From Blepharisma stoltei (taxonomy: Eukaryota; Ciliophora; Heterotrichea; Heterotrichida; Blepharismidae): 64,000 nt of DNA. The notes under the pieces were generated by a model, which searched no databases, was not told where the DNA came from, and was given only the letters and a program-made list of their open reading frames with translations. This document shows, one piece after another, positions 22,401 to 33,879 of this stretch. The stretch lies in the NCBI GenBank assembly GCA_914767885.1, contig CAJZBQ010000022.1, positions 62,001 to 126,000 of the forward strand, given 5' to 3'. The stretch's first letter is position 1, and every line of letters begins with the position of its first letter. The position numbers were made by a program, and so were the translations under genes.

Positions 22401-22596
22401 GTTCTGCATTGCATTGCCGAATTAGAGCAAGCAAGCTGACTCCATAATTTTGGGCAAATTTTCGCCCGTTTAGCCTATTTATAGGAAGAGGAGCATCTAT
22501 AAGGGGTTTGTAAGTATATTCATAAGAAGAAAGGATCAGGGCTGGGGTTAAAGAGCGATCGTTCAGTTTTTGCAATAGCTCGTCTCTTGTGCACAT
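16487..22596 (-). CDS. Separase (peptidase C50), interrupted by several IESs and a MITE
   Basis: Caspase-like protease that cleaves cohesin kleisin at anaphase. The C-terminal catalytic domain is clear: LPWESLKILRSQIVTRLP, the His motif YCGHSSGEQYI, the Cys motif LLMGCSSG, then FEPQGIVLQYLLGGCPAII, NLWDVTDRDIDRF and the end LPYLIGAAPVYYGIPLSLSL-TAA. The N-terminal two thirds are a long alpha-helical, TPR/HEAT-like region, as in other separases. At least five candidate short insertions (near 17510-17540, and 19615-19683, 19938-20019, 20718-20772, 21209-21284) and a MITE (21560-21945) break it. The last five restore the frame on removal; the first was not resolved. Trps are often TGA. The start taken is ATG at 22594-22596 (MCTRDELLQKL). 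Confidence 0.88.
19615..19683 (-). other. TA-bounded IES (69 bp) in separase
   Basis: Introduces TAA after SRKNLILS. Joining across TA (19613-19614, 19682-19683) gives RKNL-KDINYAEAITK in frame. Confidence 0.65.
19938..20019 (-). other. TA-bounded IES (82 bp) in separase
   Basis: Separates QNIVKIL from YPVNSSQYASTLLK. It carries stops, is AT-rich, and excision restores frame. Confidence 0.68.
20718..20772 (-). other. TA-bounded IES (55 bp) in separase
   Basis: Between IQFENKL and KSAYFPISIDTKCDW. A stop-containing AT-rich segment with TA at both ends; removal keeps the frame. Confidence 0.68.
21209..21284 (-). other. TA-bounded IES (76 bp) in separase
   Basis: Between DKNIRNMI and ELQSFLYQKQDLYDAA. 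Both boundaries are TATA, so the exact TA used is ambiguous. Removal restores frame. Confidence 0.68.
21560..21945 (-). mobile_element. MITE (CTCCGTGAG family), full length, inside separase
   Basis: TA at 21558-21559 and 21946-21947. Minus orientation: hairpin end at the left, two direct terminal motifs at the right. Excising 388 bp (1 mod 3) joins TGKCL to DNLSGGNIQ and corrects the frame between the two halves of separase. Confidence 0.92.
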
Positions 22597-22728
22597 TTGA
22601 AATTAGAAATGGTGAGTTTAGAAATTAATTTGAATTGAAATTTTGAAGGCCTTTATGAAAATAATTAAAATCAGATAGAAAATTGATAGGAAAGGAAAAT
22701 AATGAGATAAATTAAAAGATATTCCATT

Positions 22729-23881
22729 ATGATGGAAAGTTTTCCTCTAGTAGTTGATAGCTCAGAGTATTTAATTCAAGGGATTAAAGAAACTATTCAT
22801 AGGTCGCGGCCGAAGTCTAGGCAATCTCAGCTGCAGAAATACTTGAAATTAAAAACTAGGTCATTGTATCTTCATCAGTCACAAGAAGTCAAGCCCACTT
22901 TTTCAGCGACAAAGCCTAAAACTTCAAAAAGAATTAAAGGGATTTCTAAAAGAGAAAATTTGCATTCGTATACCCCGTTTTTATTATACCTTTAAGATAT
23001 GTGTGCTATAAATATTAAAACAATTTTTTTGGTTAAAAATTAGGGAAAAATAGTTATGGCTGTGAGGATATACAGAATTAGGGAATAGACCATGATTTCA
23101 CTATATCTCCATCGTCACAGATGCTTACTCGTAAACTTACTTCATCATTATCTCCAAAGCGATACTTCACACACAGGAAAAGACGCTTACTCCTTAAATG
23201 AATACAGCAATTTTTCCTTAAGACATTATTATTGACCATCTATTTTAATTTTTAAATAGAGCATAGCCTGACTACTTAAACTATATAGCCTTTCTGCGCT
23301 TTATGACTCCTTTCGTCCCGATCACCTCAGAAGATATCGGGACAAAAAAGCGTGAAGACGCTATATAAGCCAAATGTAATGGAGAATAGTTTTTAGCCAA
23401 TATTTGCTTGGCCATAGTCATCTATTGTGATGCATAAGCTAGTTGAAAATATAAGTTTTAGAAAATTAATTTTTAATATAACAATTTCTAATACATGAAT
23501 CAATTTTTTTAAAAATAATAAATTAAAAATCCTTATATTAATTGAGGAGAGCTAGAATTAAAAGATATTCCATCAACTCCTGCATCATTTATAACAGAAA
23601 GTTTAGTTGATGACTCTAGGAGGATTGCTGATGTTTTATTGACTGGAAAAACTTTTGCAAAAAGTTCTAGAGGAAGTTTTATATTAACTCCTGTAGGAAA
23701 CATTGAAAATACTTTAAAAAAAGAAATTTCCAACCCAAGACTTATAAGGCTTAATGAATCTTTGAAAAAAAAGAAAAATTTCCAAATTAAGCCTTTTTAT
23801 CCTGAAGTTCGAAAAATTCAGGAACCAAAATTGCCAGTCAGAAAATTATCAGCTTGCATAGTTATTACATCAAACTCCTAA
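22729..23881 (+). CDS. Unknown basic protein, split by a large candidate IES
   Basis: The first part (22729 to about 22972) reads MMESFPLVVDSSEYLIQGIK and continues as a Lys/Ser/Gln-rich segment. A second open frame (about 23541-23881) reads WGELELKDIPSTPASFITES, then a Lys-rich tail ending ACIVITSNS-TAA. Joining TA at 22971-22972 with TA at 23539-23540 gives one frame. No conserved domain is recognised. The two halves could be separate small genes. It diverges from separase, sharing a 130-bp upstream region. Confidence 0.45.
22973..23540 (+). other. Candidate large TA-bounded IES (568 bp)
   Basis: No coding signal. It contains an 8-bp perfect stem (GTCCCGAT...ATCGGGAC at about 23315-23343). 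It is supported only by the frame-restoring join of two weakly constrained open frames. Confidence 0.4.
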
Positions 23882-24083
23882 AAGGAGACAAATAATAAAT
23901 TATGTATTTTTTAGATCCAATAGTTAAGACATTAATATCTTAATTTATAAGCAGCTTTAATTAAAGGTTGCTGGCATGGGAATGCAATTTCTAGAACTTT
24001 GGCGAATTTTATTAGAATATTTACAATCCATTTTATGAATTATTCAAACAAAAACTGCTATTAGTGTAGAAAAGGGTTTAGCG

Positions 24084-24548
24084 AATTTACCCCTCTGAGG
24101 TTAATTCTGCCGCCTCAAAAACTGTTCACGGGTAAAGTCCGCAGTACAAATCGCAACGATTTTTCAAAAACTGGCGGAATTTACCCTCATGAAAAAAAGG
24201 GAGGAGGCGGAACTCTACCTGGGGTAAAAACAAGCCGAAAGCACCTCTCCAATGAAAAATGTGGCGGAAAAAAAAACGATACCATGCTATAAATGATATT
24301 AAATATTTAAGAAGAAGTAAACATATATTTATCTGCATAATCACAAGACAAATAAGCAAAAATGACACGTATAATATATGCATTTATTCGTAAAAAATTC
24401 TGCAAATATAATCCCCGGGTAGAATTCCGCCTCCTCCCTTTTTTCATGAGGGTAAAATTCCACCAGTTTTTGAAAAATCGTTGCGATTTCTACGGCGAAC
24501 TTTACCTGTGAACGTTTTTTGAGGCGGAATTTACTTCAGAGGGGTAAA
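24084..24548. mobile_element. MITE-like element with long (about 150-bp) terminal inverted repeats
   Basis: The left arm begins near TTTACCCCTCTGAGGTTAAT and the right arm ends with its inverted counterpart ...CTTCAGAGGGGTAAATTC. The arms share GCCGCCTCAAAAA, AATCGCAACGATTTTTCAAA, CCTCATGAAAAAA and GGAGGAGGCGGAA. The middle is AT-rich. It is unrelated to the CTCCGTGAG family. No protein-coding gene is recognised in 23882-25592. Confidence 0.75.
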
Positions 24549-24831
24549 TTCTGTTTAGCCTGTAGAAAAGAAACTATTGTACATACAGAACCATTTTGAA
24601 TATCTAAATGAAGAAAATAATAGTTTTTATTGATCATAAAATTCTCCGGTTGTAGTTATGATAAGCGTAATAATGTGGCTTACAATTTATATTGTTAATT
24701 ATAATTAATTCATTATAAAAGTAAGCTTATTTAGCATACCTCACATACATATTTTATACCTATAACAATTTATTTAATTTTGATCTTATTGTTAAATGCA
24801 TGATTCTATACAATATTTCTTTATTTATCTT

Positions 24832-25549
24832 ACTACCCCGCTATGAGCGAGAAACCTATTAGAAAAATCCCTAATTTTGGGTAGAATCTGTCTTTCGTGA
24901 GGTAACATTGTTTTTTTAATATAATAGGCCGAATGGTGGGTTTTATCCAACTAACTAACTAACTAACTAATTAATTATAACGTTTAACGTCCACTACGGG
25001 GTAGACTATCCCAGACCCGCCACTTGCCTTTCGCCGCATCGGGCCCACGAGTTGCTGGGCCAACCCGTCTCGATCACCAGGGTGCGCCTAGGGCAAATGT
25101 CACCGGCTTCGACGGCTCATGAGTGAGCTACTGCATCTGGACATGGGTTGCCTTTCCGAAAATCCAAAAAAATGGATTTTCTGGTCGGCTCTCGGCAAAA
25201 AAGAGAAAACATGCAGCCTGGGACGTAACGCCCAGTTTCACGCTAGGGGAGTTTGCCCGATTGGCCCTTAGGACTCTGCTGGGCTTTCCCTTTCCAACTG
25301 ACGTGCCTTCCTTCCCCACGAGGAAAAAACCAACCCTGAGAATAGACTAGGGCTAGGCTCTGAACACAACCAGAATTGCTTACCTAGCATTGCTGTCCCT
25401 CTCTGAGCTGGCAAAACCTTGCCGGATATAATTAAATATGAGTCGAGGCTGCATGGCCGGGAGGCCATGCCCAGACGAAGACGCCATATTTAATTATGGT
25501 GGGTTTTATCCAAAAAATAATTGTTCTATTCGCTCAACGAGAAGTGAGT
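24832..25549 (+). mobile_element. Decayed CTCCGTGAG-family MITE split by a retroposon
   Basis: The left remnant (TACCCCGCTATGAGCGAG...ATTAGAAAAATCC) and right remnant (TTCTATTCGCTCAACGAGAAGTGAGTTA) are the ends of the MITE family. The retroposon at 24951-25495 lies between them. Confidence 0.6.
24951..25495 (-). mobile_element. Retroposon with 18-bp target-site duplication
   Basis: Perfect 18-bp direct repeats ATGGTGGGTTTTATCCAA flank it (24933-24950, 25496-25513). On the minus strand it starts AATTAAATATGGCGTC and ends ...GTGGACGTTAAACG followed by a (TTAG)n tail. The GTTAAAC 3' end is shared with the element at 42452-42836. Several GC-rich inverted motifs lie near its 5' end. Confidence 0.78.
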
Positions 25550-25592
25550 TAGGAATTTAATCAGAACAAAAATTATTTCACCTATAGTAAAA

Positions 25593-28500
25593 TTAATTAT
25601 CCTGGAATTTTGGCTTTTTGCTTGGTTGAGTTATAAGAGCACCAAGTTTGCGTTTTATCACTAAGCCTTCTTCTCCTTCAATATAACTATAATTATCGCC
25701 ACCAATATTTTTGATCAGATCGCCAATTCTTTCTGCACCGAGAGATCTTCTTTCTTCAATTTTTTCATTTTGAGACCCACTTTCTCCACACAATTTGGCT
25801 GATGCAGCCAATATTCCCCCGCTGACTGAACTAAATTTTGTATTTATAATGGAAGCAAGATTGAAGTCGAAAGAGTGCTCTTTGATCACCATATTTCATT
25901 TATCACCAAATTGAGCTTTGTAGAAAACTATACCACGGACTATCATCTTGTCAACATAATTATAATGCGGATCACTATTACGCAAATCTAATGCAATTTT
26001 CATATATTGCTTTGCGTAGATCTGCCAAAGGGCATCCTCCGCTTTTTCTCTAACATCAATATCATCAGCAGTATCAAGTTTCTTGTACTCATGAATGATA
26101 AAACAAGCTTTTTTATATTTAGTAGGGATGAAAATCCCATCAGCCTTCTTTCTAAATCTATTTGGTGCTTCGGAATGTAATGTATAATTTGAATCTTCTG
26201 TCATAATTGAGGCCAGCATCGCCATTCCTCCTAGTAAGATTTGAAAGTCTGCCTCTGTTTTACTAGTGTTATCTGTCATCTGATCAAGGACCATTGATTG
26301 CATTAGATTCTTGAATTCGGTTTTATCATCTAAGGTGATGTTAAATTTCTCAACTATCTTACCAATATCAACTTTTCCTAACTCCCCCCCCCCCCCTCCG
26401 TGAGCGAACAAAAAAATTTTGTTCGCTCACGGAGGGGGGTTAATTTTTTTTTTTAAAAAAAATTTATATATAAATTTTATAAAAAATATTTTTTTTCGAA
26501 ATTTAAAAAAATCCTAATTTGCAAAAATTGGGAAGCAAATATTAATTTAATTTGCAAAATTTATGTTTTTAAAACGCAATTTGTTTAAAATTAAACAGAA
26601 TTAGCTCTAGATTTCATTATACTAATTATCACTTATATATCAAAATTTTTTTCCATTAAATTTTTTTTCTATTAAAAAAATTTTTGTTCACTCACGGAGG
26701 GTGGGTTTTTGGTCAAAAAATGGCGATTTTTCTAATGGTTTTGTTCGCTCACGGAGGGGGGGGGGGAGTAAGCCTATTTTTCTGTTAATTCACTTTAAAA
26801 GCAGTGAGTTGTAAAAACTCTTTTTTATTTCTCTATTAGGGACTACATATATTCAAGCGCTCACAATGTTTTCCTTTTCCTTTTTAGTTATGTTATATGG
26901 TGTTAAATAGCCAAAATGTAGCAATAGCGAGAAAAATTTTTTTGTGCTGTTGAAATCTAATGGCAAATCTATATAGGAATCAATTTCTTCTCTTAATTCA
27001 AGATAGCCATTTTTCATTATTTCAAACAATTGATCATAAGATTCTAGGGAATTAAATGCTGAGACCAGTGGATTAAGGTTATTAGTAAAGATTCAATAAG
27101 GCTTGAGAGGATTTCTATCTTGAGATTTTGCTTTTTCTATGCAATTTATTATTGAATGGGGATTGTAAATTCTTTGTCCACTGATATTGTATCCGTTGCA
27201 TCACAACTTAATTAATTCTTTTTGCTCTAATATTTCCTCATCTGTGTTACTCTCCAAGTTTCGTTCGATTAGAGTATTTATCTCTGATTCTGTGAAGCCA
27301 AAAAATTGGGAGTATTCTATATTATTAACAGTATATGTATTAAAGCTGTTTATTCATGAAAACTGTGTCCCTCTAATAGGTAAAATGCCTACCAAAATCA
27401 CTTTAAAAACAAAATCAGGTGTTTGTGCGCATATTCGGGCCAGGATATCTTCTATTATTATTAGTAATCCATTTTGGTATGGAGTATTTATGAAACGACT
27501 AAAAGGGCTATCATAATCATCCACAATAATTATTGCATTCTTCTTGTAAAATTTATGTGTCAATAATATTTTCAAGAACTTTTATGCTTTTATTTTTATA
27601 ATTTATTACTACATCTGGATTTTCTGAAAGATAATTTTTGATAACTTGGTCCAAGGATTCCCGATACTGTTGGTGATATTCCAAGTATGCGTCTTTGATT
27701 ATATCTAAAACTGCACTCTGGTAATATTCCTCTACAGACTCATTTTCAAATATTTTTCTTATATTGGAAAATCTTAATAAAATTGTTGGAATTTTCCCAG
27801 CATAGTTTTTGTAATAATAACCATTTTTTTCAGTTATTATTTTTAAACATTTTGTTTTGTCCAGGTTATCAACATAAATGTTATCTTTTCCACCAGTGAA
27901 CAAGTACAAATTTTTAAAATTCCCAGAAGCATCCTTTCTTGGATGGAAAAAAGTTTTTAGCATGTTTATATTTAGAGTTTTCCCCCATTTTTGCGGACGG
28001 AAGATTAATATATTGGTATGACCATTATCTAAAATTTCTTTGATGAGTAATGATTTATCAATATAGCCATCTTTATTCCTAACTGCCTTTTTAAAGCTAC
28101 CGGAATCAGTAAACCATTTCCCACCAGATCTAGCCCTCATGATTGCTTGATTTGTTTGAGGTGTTAAACTTTTAATTTGCGGTAGGCGATGTGGTGTAGT
28201 AAATGTATCATCAATTTTAAATTTAAGATATCATGAAGAGCCTTTATTTTTTATTGTTCTAATCAAATTTATCGCCTCTCCTCATAAATCTGATTGCTTA
28301 TACTCTCAAAGAGTGCAAAGTTGGTGGATTATTAAATTTTTTTGGATGAATTCCATTTCTTTTTCAAGCGCTTCCCAGGCTGAGATTTCATCAATCAATG
28401 CACAAATGATTTCCTTATTTACAATTTCAATCTCATTTGAGCTATAATTCGGCTGAGGAAGAGGGACATTTGGACTCTTGTCTAATTCGATGCTATGCAC

Positions 28501-29199
28501 ACCTAGAATATCTCTCAGCTTTAAACTAAAGGATGGGCAAAAACCACGAAAGGGCTCTAAAAACTCCGTGCTTCCGCTTGAGATCAGCATAATTGCGTTG
28601 AAAACAGACCATAATCCGCTTTCATGAGGATGCTCATGAAGCTTAAGACTTATTTCTTCAATATTTACATTAGGAAAGAAGCCTCCAAATTTCAAGGTAG
28701 GGCCATTCTCTCCAGAATTCCTAATCTTGATTTCTTTTTGTATCAAATATTTCATAAGTTTCGGTATTTGCAAACCTAACCCGAAAGAGTCTATTAAAAA
28801 TACAGTTTCTGAAGCTCTTTCGAGAACATCTCCATGAATAAGTGTGTGATTTTTTGGAAGAATCACCATCATCTGCCATAATGAATTTGATTCTGAAACT
28901 TGGCTGAGGATTTTTGATTCTCAAAATGTAACAAGCGGCTTTAGAAGAGCAAATCTATCGCTCTCAAGTGATTGACTTATAGCTGAGATATAAAATAAGA
29001 CACCTGATGTTTCATCTTCGAAGGCGGGAGATTTTCCATTTGAAATATCAGGGCCTATTATATGAATTCGATCGCCATAAATCAGTTGCAAAGCTTCTTT
29101 TATGCCATAAGCAGTTGAGCTAGGAACTGTAGAGCAAGATTCTGGCCACTCTGGGAGGTCCAAGAAGAATTTGTACAAATTGGCTTCCATATCAGTCAT
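25593..29199 (-). pseudogene. AAA-ATPase-like / PD-(D/E)XK nuclease gene, copy 1 (frameshifted, MITE inserted)
   Basis: Paralogue of the intact copy at 30015-33314. It keeps the N-terminal region of unknown function (VPSSTAYGIKEALQLIYGDR), the P-loop RPQKWGKT, Walker B-like IIIVDDYD and a C-terminal nuclease block (DGIF...HEYKK). Against copy 2 it has lost about 110 bp near 27560, which shifts the frame just before Walker B. No TA-bounded element explains that loss, so it looks like a real lesion. A full MITE (26381-26768) sits between ATPase and nuclease parts and would be frame-neutral on removal. TGA is used for Trp many times. Probably non-functional. Confidence 0.75.
26381..26768 (-). 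mobile_element. MITE (CTCCGTGAG family), full length, in nuclease copy 1
   Basis: TA at 26379-26380 and 26769-26770, hairpin end at the left. The paralogous copy 2 has the empty site as a single TA at 30801-30802. It is almost identical to the separase MITE, suggesting recent spread. Confidence 0.93.
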
Positions 29200-30014
29200 T
29201 ATTTTATTAAAAGGGGCTATTGGGTTTTTATATTTTCCTTAATTATTTTATGTATTAATTTTAGAAATAAATATAGAGGCTCTCAAAGTTGTAAAAAAAG
29301 GCATCTTCATTGCTTACAAGGTCTGCAGAGCTGCTAATAACTTTGATTTCTAGTCTATGCTTCTTGATCAGTTTGAGTTTTCAATATATTAATGAATTTG
29401 ATGAGTCCAAAATTTTTGGAAATGTGATCATTTTTGGGCGCTTTTAAAAAAGTTAATAGATCAGAAAGCTACTATTTTGATTATTACACTTATCAAAGTA
29501 TGGAGACTTATTAAAAAATGATTTATTATCAACACTGCTAGATTTCGAGATTAATCATATCAATCTTGCAGTAAGGTTGTAAGCATTATGCCAAAACTCA
29601 CAATCAGTCTTGCTTATAATAAGATAAGAGATGATGAAATAAACCAATGCAAGAGTAAGGTTTTCTTTTAGGTGGATTATCATGATTTAAGAAATTTTCA
29701 GGGCTGATATTTGCTAATTTGCTAGCCAAAAGAGAATATAATTTCCCATGAGAAAATTCTTCATGCGTTATGCTTGATATCGGCTTGAGGAATATCCTGA
29801 CGCAAGCTTGATTCATATTTTAAGCTGATAAAATATCGAAAGAATATTCGTCCCAATCTACTAAAATCAACCTGGAGCCCCACAAGCAATGTTCCGGATC
29901 ATAAGCACATTAAGCAAGCTCCTGTCTATAAGTCTCCATCTAACTAATTTTATTTTTAATTTAAACTCTAAGGAAATTTAATCAAAGCAAAAATATTTCA
30001 CATGCAATTAAAAA
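29200..30014. repeat. Spacer between nuclease copies, part of the tandem duplication unit
   Basis: No gene recognised. Segments recur elsewhere in the array. About 29470-29650 matches 36010-36190 (AATCATATCAATCTTGCAGTA). About 29750-29945 matches 33520-33745 (GCTTGATATCGGCTTGAGGA). The duplicated unit therefore includes flanking DNA. Confidence 0.6.
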
Positions 30015-33000
30015 TTATTTATCGTATAATTTTGGCTTTTTGCCTAGTTCAATTTCATCATAGTCAAGCTTGCGTTTCATCACTAAGCCTTCTTCTCCTT
30101 CAATGTAACCATAACTATCGCCACCAATATTTTTGATAAGATCGCCAATTCTTTCTGCACCGAGAGATCTTCTTTCTTCAATTTTTTCATTTTGAGACCC
30201 ACTTTCTCCACATAATTTGGCTGATGCAGCCAATATTCCCCCGCTGGCTGAACTAAATTTTGTATTTATAATGGAAGCAAGATTGAAGTCGAAAGAATGC
30301 TCTTTAATCAGCATACTTCATTTATAACTATATTGAGCTTTAAAGAAAACAATACCACGGACTATCATTTTGTCAAAATAATTGTAATGCTGATCACTAT
30401 CACGCAAATCTAACGCAATTTTCATATACTGCTTCGCATAGATCTGCCAAAGGGCATCCTCCGCTTTTTCTTTAACATAATTAGCATCAGCAGTATCAAG
30501 TTTCTTGTATTCATGAATGATAACACTAGTTTTTTTATATTTAGTAGGTATGAAAATCCCATCAGTCTTCTTTCTAAATATATTTGGTGCTTCGGAATGT
30601 AATGTATAATTTGCATCTTCTGTCATAATTGAGGCCATCATCGCTATTCCTCCTAGTGAGATTTGAAAGTCTGCCTCTGTTTTACTAGTGTAATCGGTCA
30701 TCTTATCAAGAATCATTGATTGGATAAGATTTTTGAATTCAGTTTTATCATCTAAGGTGGCGTTAAACTTCTCAACAATCCTACCAACATCAACTTTTCC
30801 TAAGCCTATTTTTCTTTTAATTCACTCTAAAAGCAGTGAGTTGTAAAAACTCTTTTTTATTTCTCTATTAGGGACTACATAGATTCAAGTGCTCGCAAGG
30901 TTTTCCTTTTCCTTTTTAGTTGCTCTATATGGTGTTAAATAGCCAGCATGCAGCAATAGTGCGAAAAAAATATTTGTACTGTTTAAATCTAATGCCAAAT
31001 TTATATAGTTATAAATTTCTTCTGATAATTCAAGATAACCAGTTTTCATTAATTCAAACAATTTATCATAAGATTGCAGGGCATTAAATGCTGAGGCCAG
31101 TTGATTAAGGTCATTAGTAAAGATTCAATAAGACTGGAGAGGATTGCTATCTTGAGATTTTGCTTTTTTTAAACAACTCATTATTGAGAATGGATTGTAA
31201 ATTTTTTCTCCACTAATATTGTATCCGTTGTATCACAGCTTAATTAATTCTCTTTGCTCTAACATTTCCTCCTCTGTATTACTCTGGAAGTTTCGCTCTA
31301 TTAGAGTATTTACCTCTGATTCTGTGAAGCCAAAAAATTGGGAGTATTCTATATTTTTGATTGTAAACGTATTATATTTGTTCATATATGAAAATTCTAT
31401 CCCTTTAATAGGTAAAATGCCTACCATAATTACTTTCAAAACAAAACTAGGTAAATCTGTTCATATTGAGTTCAGAATATTTTCTATTATTTCTAATGCT
31501 TCATTATGGTGAGGAGCATTTATTGCACGACTAAAAGGGGCATCATAATCATCCACAATAATAATTACGTTCTGCTTGTAAAATTTATGAGCAAATTTAG
31601 CAAGATTAGGCACAGCTTCTGATAGCATTTCTAATGAACTATTATTATCTTTGCAATCTCTAAACTCTTGAATATGCAATGGTAAAGTTATTTTATATGC
31701 ATCGATTATACTTTCAAGCTCTAATATGTTTGTATTATCATAATCTATCACAATATTTGGATGCTTTGAAACATAATTTTTGATAACCTCATCCAATAAT
31801 GTGCAATACTCTGGGTAATATTTCGAGTATGCTTTTTTGATTATTTTTGAAAATTCAGTGAGGTAAAATTCATTCACAGGGTTATTGCCTAATTTTTTTA
31901 TTTTGGAGAATTTTAGAAAAATTGTTGGAATTTTCCCAGCAAAATTTTTGTAATAATCGCCATTATCTTCTGTTATTATTTTTAAACATTTTGTTTTATC
32001 CAAGTTGTTAACATCAATGTTATCTTTTCCACCAGTGAACAAGTACAAATTTTTAAAATTCCCAAAAGCATCCTTTTTTGGGTGGAAAAAAGCTTTTAGC
32101 ATGTTCATATTTAGAGTTTTACCCCATTTTTGCGGACGTAAGATGAGTATATTGGTGTCATCATTAATTAAAATTTCTTTGATGAGTAATGATTTATCAA
32201 TATAACAATCTTTATTCATAACTACCTTTTTAAAGCTTTCGGAATTAGATAACCATTTACCATGAGATTTAGCCCTCATGATTGATTGATGTGTTGGAGG
32301 TGTTAAACTTTTAATTTCTGGTATGCGATATGGTGTGCTAAATATATCATCAGATTGAAATTTTTTATGTAATTCTTCCAGAGGAGCTTTTATTCTTCTC
32401 ATAAAATTTTGCGCCTCTACTCATGAGCCTGATTGCTTATATTCCCAAAGAGTGCAAAGTTTATTGATATTTAAATATCTTTGGATGTATACCATTTCTT
32501 GTTCAAACACTCCCCAGTGTAAGATTTCATCAATCAATGCATTCCTGATTCCCTCATTCACAAAATCAAGATCACTTGAGCTATAATACAGCTGAGGAAG
32601 ATCATTTGGACTCTTGCCTAATTCGATATTATGCTCATCTAGAATAGCACTCAGCTTTAAACTAAAGCATGGGTCAAATTTACTAAAGGGCTCTAAAAAC
32701 TCCGTGCTTCCGCTTGATATCAGCATAATTGCATTGAAAATAGACCACACTCCACTTTCATGAGGATACACATGAAGCTTAAGACTTTTTTCTTCAATAT
32801 TTACATTAGGAAAGAAGCCTCCACATTTCAAGGTAGGGCCTTTCTCTCTAATCACGATTTGTGTTTGTATCAAATATTTCATAAGTTTCGGTAGTTGCAA
32901 ACCTAGCCCGAACGAGTCTATTAAAAAGACAGTTTCTGAAGCTCTTTGGAGAGCTTTTCCATCAATAAGTGTGTGATTTTTGGGAAGAATCACCATCATC

Positions 33001-33314
33001 TGCCATAATGAATTTGATTCTGAAATTTTTGATTCTCAAAATGCAACAAGTGGCTTTAAAAGAGCAAATCTATCACTCATAAGTGACTGATTTATAGCTA
33101 AGATGTAAAATAAGACACCTGATGTTTCATCTTCGAAGGCGGGAGATTTTCCATTTGAAATATCAGGGCCTATTATATGAATTCGATCGCCATAAATCAG
33201 TTTCAAAGCTTCTTTTATGCCATAAGCAGTTGAGCTAGGAACTGTAGAGCGAGATTCTGGCCACATTGGGAGGTCCAAGAAGTATTGGTACAAACTGGCT
33301 TCCATATCAGTCAT
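30015..33314 (-). CDS. AAA-ATPase-like / PD-(D/E)XK nuclease protein, copy 2 (intact)
   Basis: A single open frame of 1099 codons with TGA as Trp. Residues 1 to about 300 are an unrecognised N-terminal region (VPSSTAYGIKEALKLIYGDR, SFGLGLQLPKLMKYLI). At about 385-400 is a P-loop, ILRPQKWGKTLNMNML, of the AAA-ATPase-like type (R-P-x-x-x-G-K-T). At about 583-592 is Walker B-like VIIIVDDYDAPF, followed by VIMVGILPIKG and FFGFTESEV. The last 180 residues hold a PD-(D/E)XK-type core (about 915-935: DGIFIP...IIHEYKKL) and DALWQIYAKQYMKIALDLR. This architecture is known in bacteria and some eukaryotes, including Crinkler-like effectors and mobile-element-associated proteins; role here unknown. No signal peptide is seen. 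Confidence 0.78.
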
Positions 33315-33840
33315 TATTTTATTAAAAGGGGCTATTGGGATTTTATATTTTCCTTATTAAGATTTAAGAAATTATCAGGGCTGCTTTTTACAAATTTTGC
33401 AAGGCTGAAAGAGATTATTAGAACAGAATCAATAAATTTCATGTAATAAAAAGAATTATGAAATATATCGGCTTCTAATCTAGATATACACTCTAATATT
33501 TATAATTCCCATAAGAAAGCTTCGTCATGCGTTGTGCTTGATATCGGCTTGAGGAATATCCTGACACAAGCTTAATTCCTATTTTAGAGTTATCTAGAGT
33601 CATAACAAGACCTTCTAAAAGAAGCTTAAGCTGATAAAATATCTTAAGAATTTTCGTTCCAATCTACTAAAATCACCACAAATAACGTTCGGGATCATAA
33701 GCACATTTAGCAAGCTCCTGTCTATAAGTCTCCATCTAAATAATTTTATTTTTAATTTTTAACTCTAAGGAATTCTTCCAATGAATTATAAATTTAACGC
33801 AAACTCTTACCTAGACATATGAAAGTATTTGCGAACTCTC
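33315..33840. repeat. Spacer of the nuclease array
   Basis: Non-coding DNA similar to 29690-29950, with the repeated block CATAAGCACATTTAGCAAGC and GTCTATAAGTCTCCATC. No gene seen. Confidence 0.55.
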
Positions 33841-33879
33841 ATTTATCCTCAATATGAAGACGCTTAGAAAAATTGTTGG

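Noticed and set aside
25128-25468. Overlapping open frames on both strands around 25.1-25.5 kb
   Set aside because: They lie wholly inside a retroposon with clear target-site duplications, differ between frames and show no family similarity; their openness follows from GC-rich sequence.
25593-33314. The nuclease array as a bacterial contaminant or phage-defence operon
   Set aside because: It uses TGA for Trp, carries ciliate MITEs and shares the AT-rich composition of the surrounding genes, so it is resident ciliate DNA.
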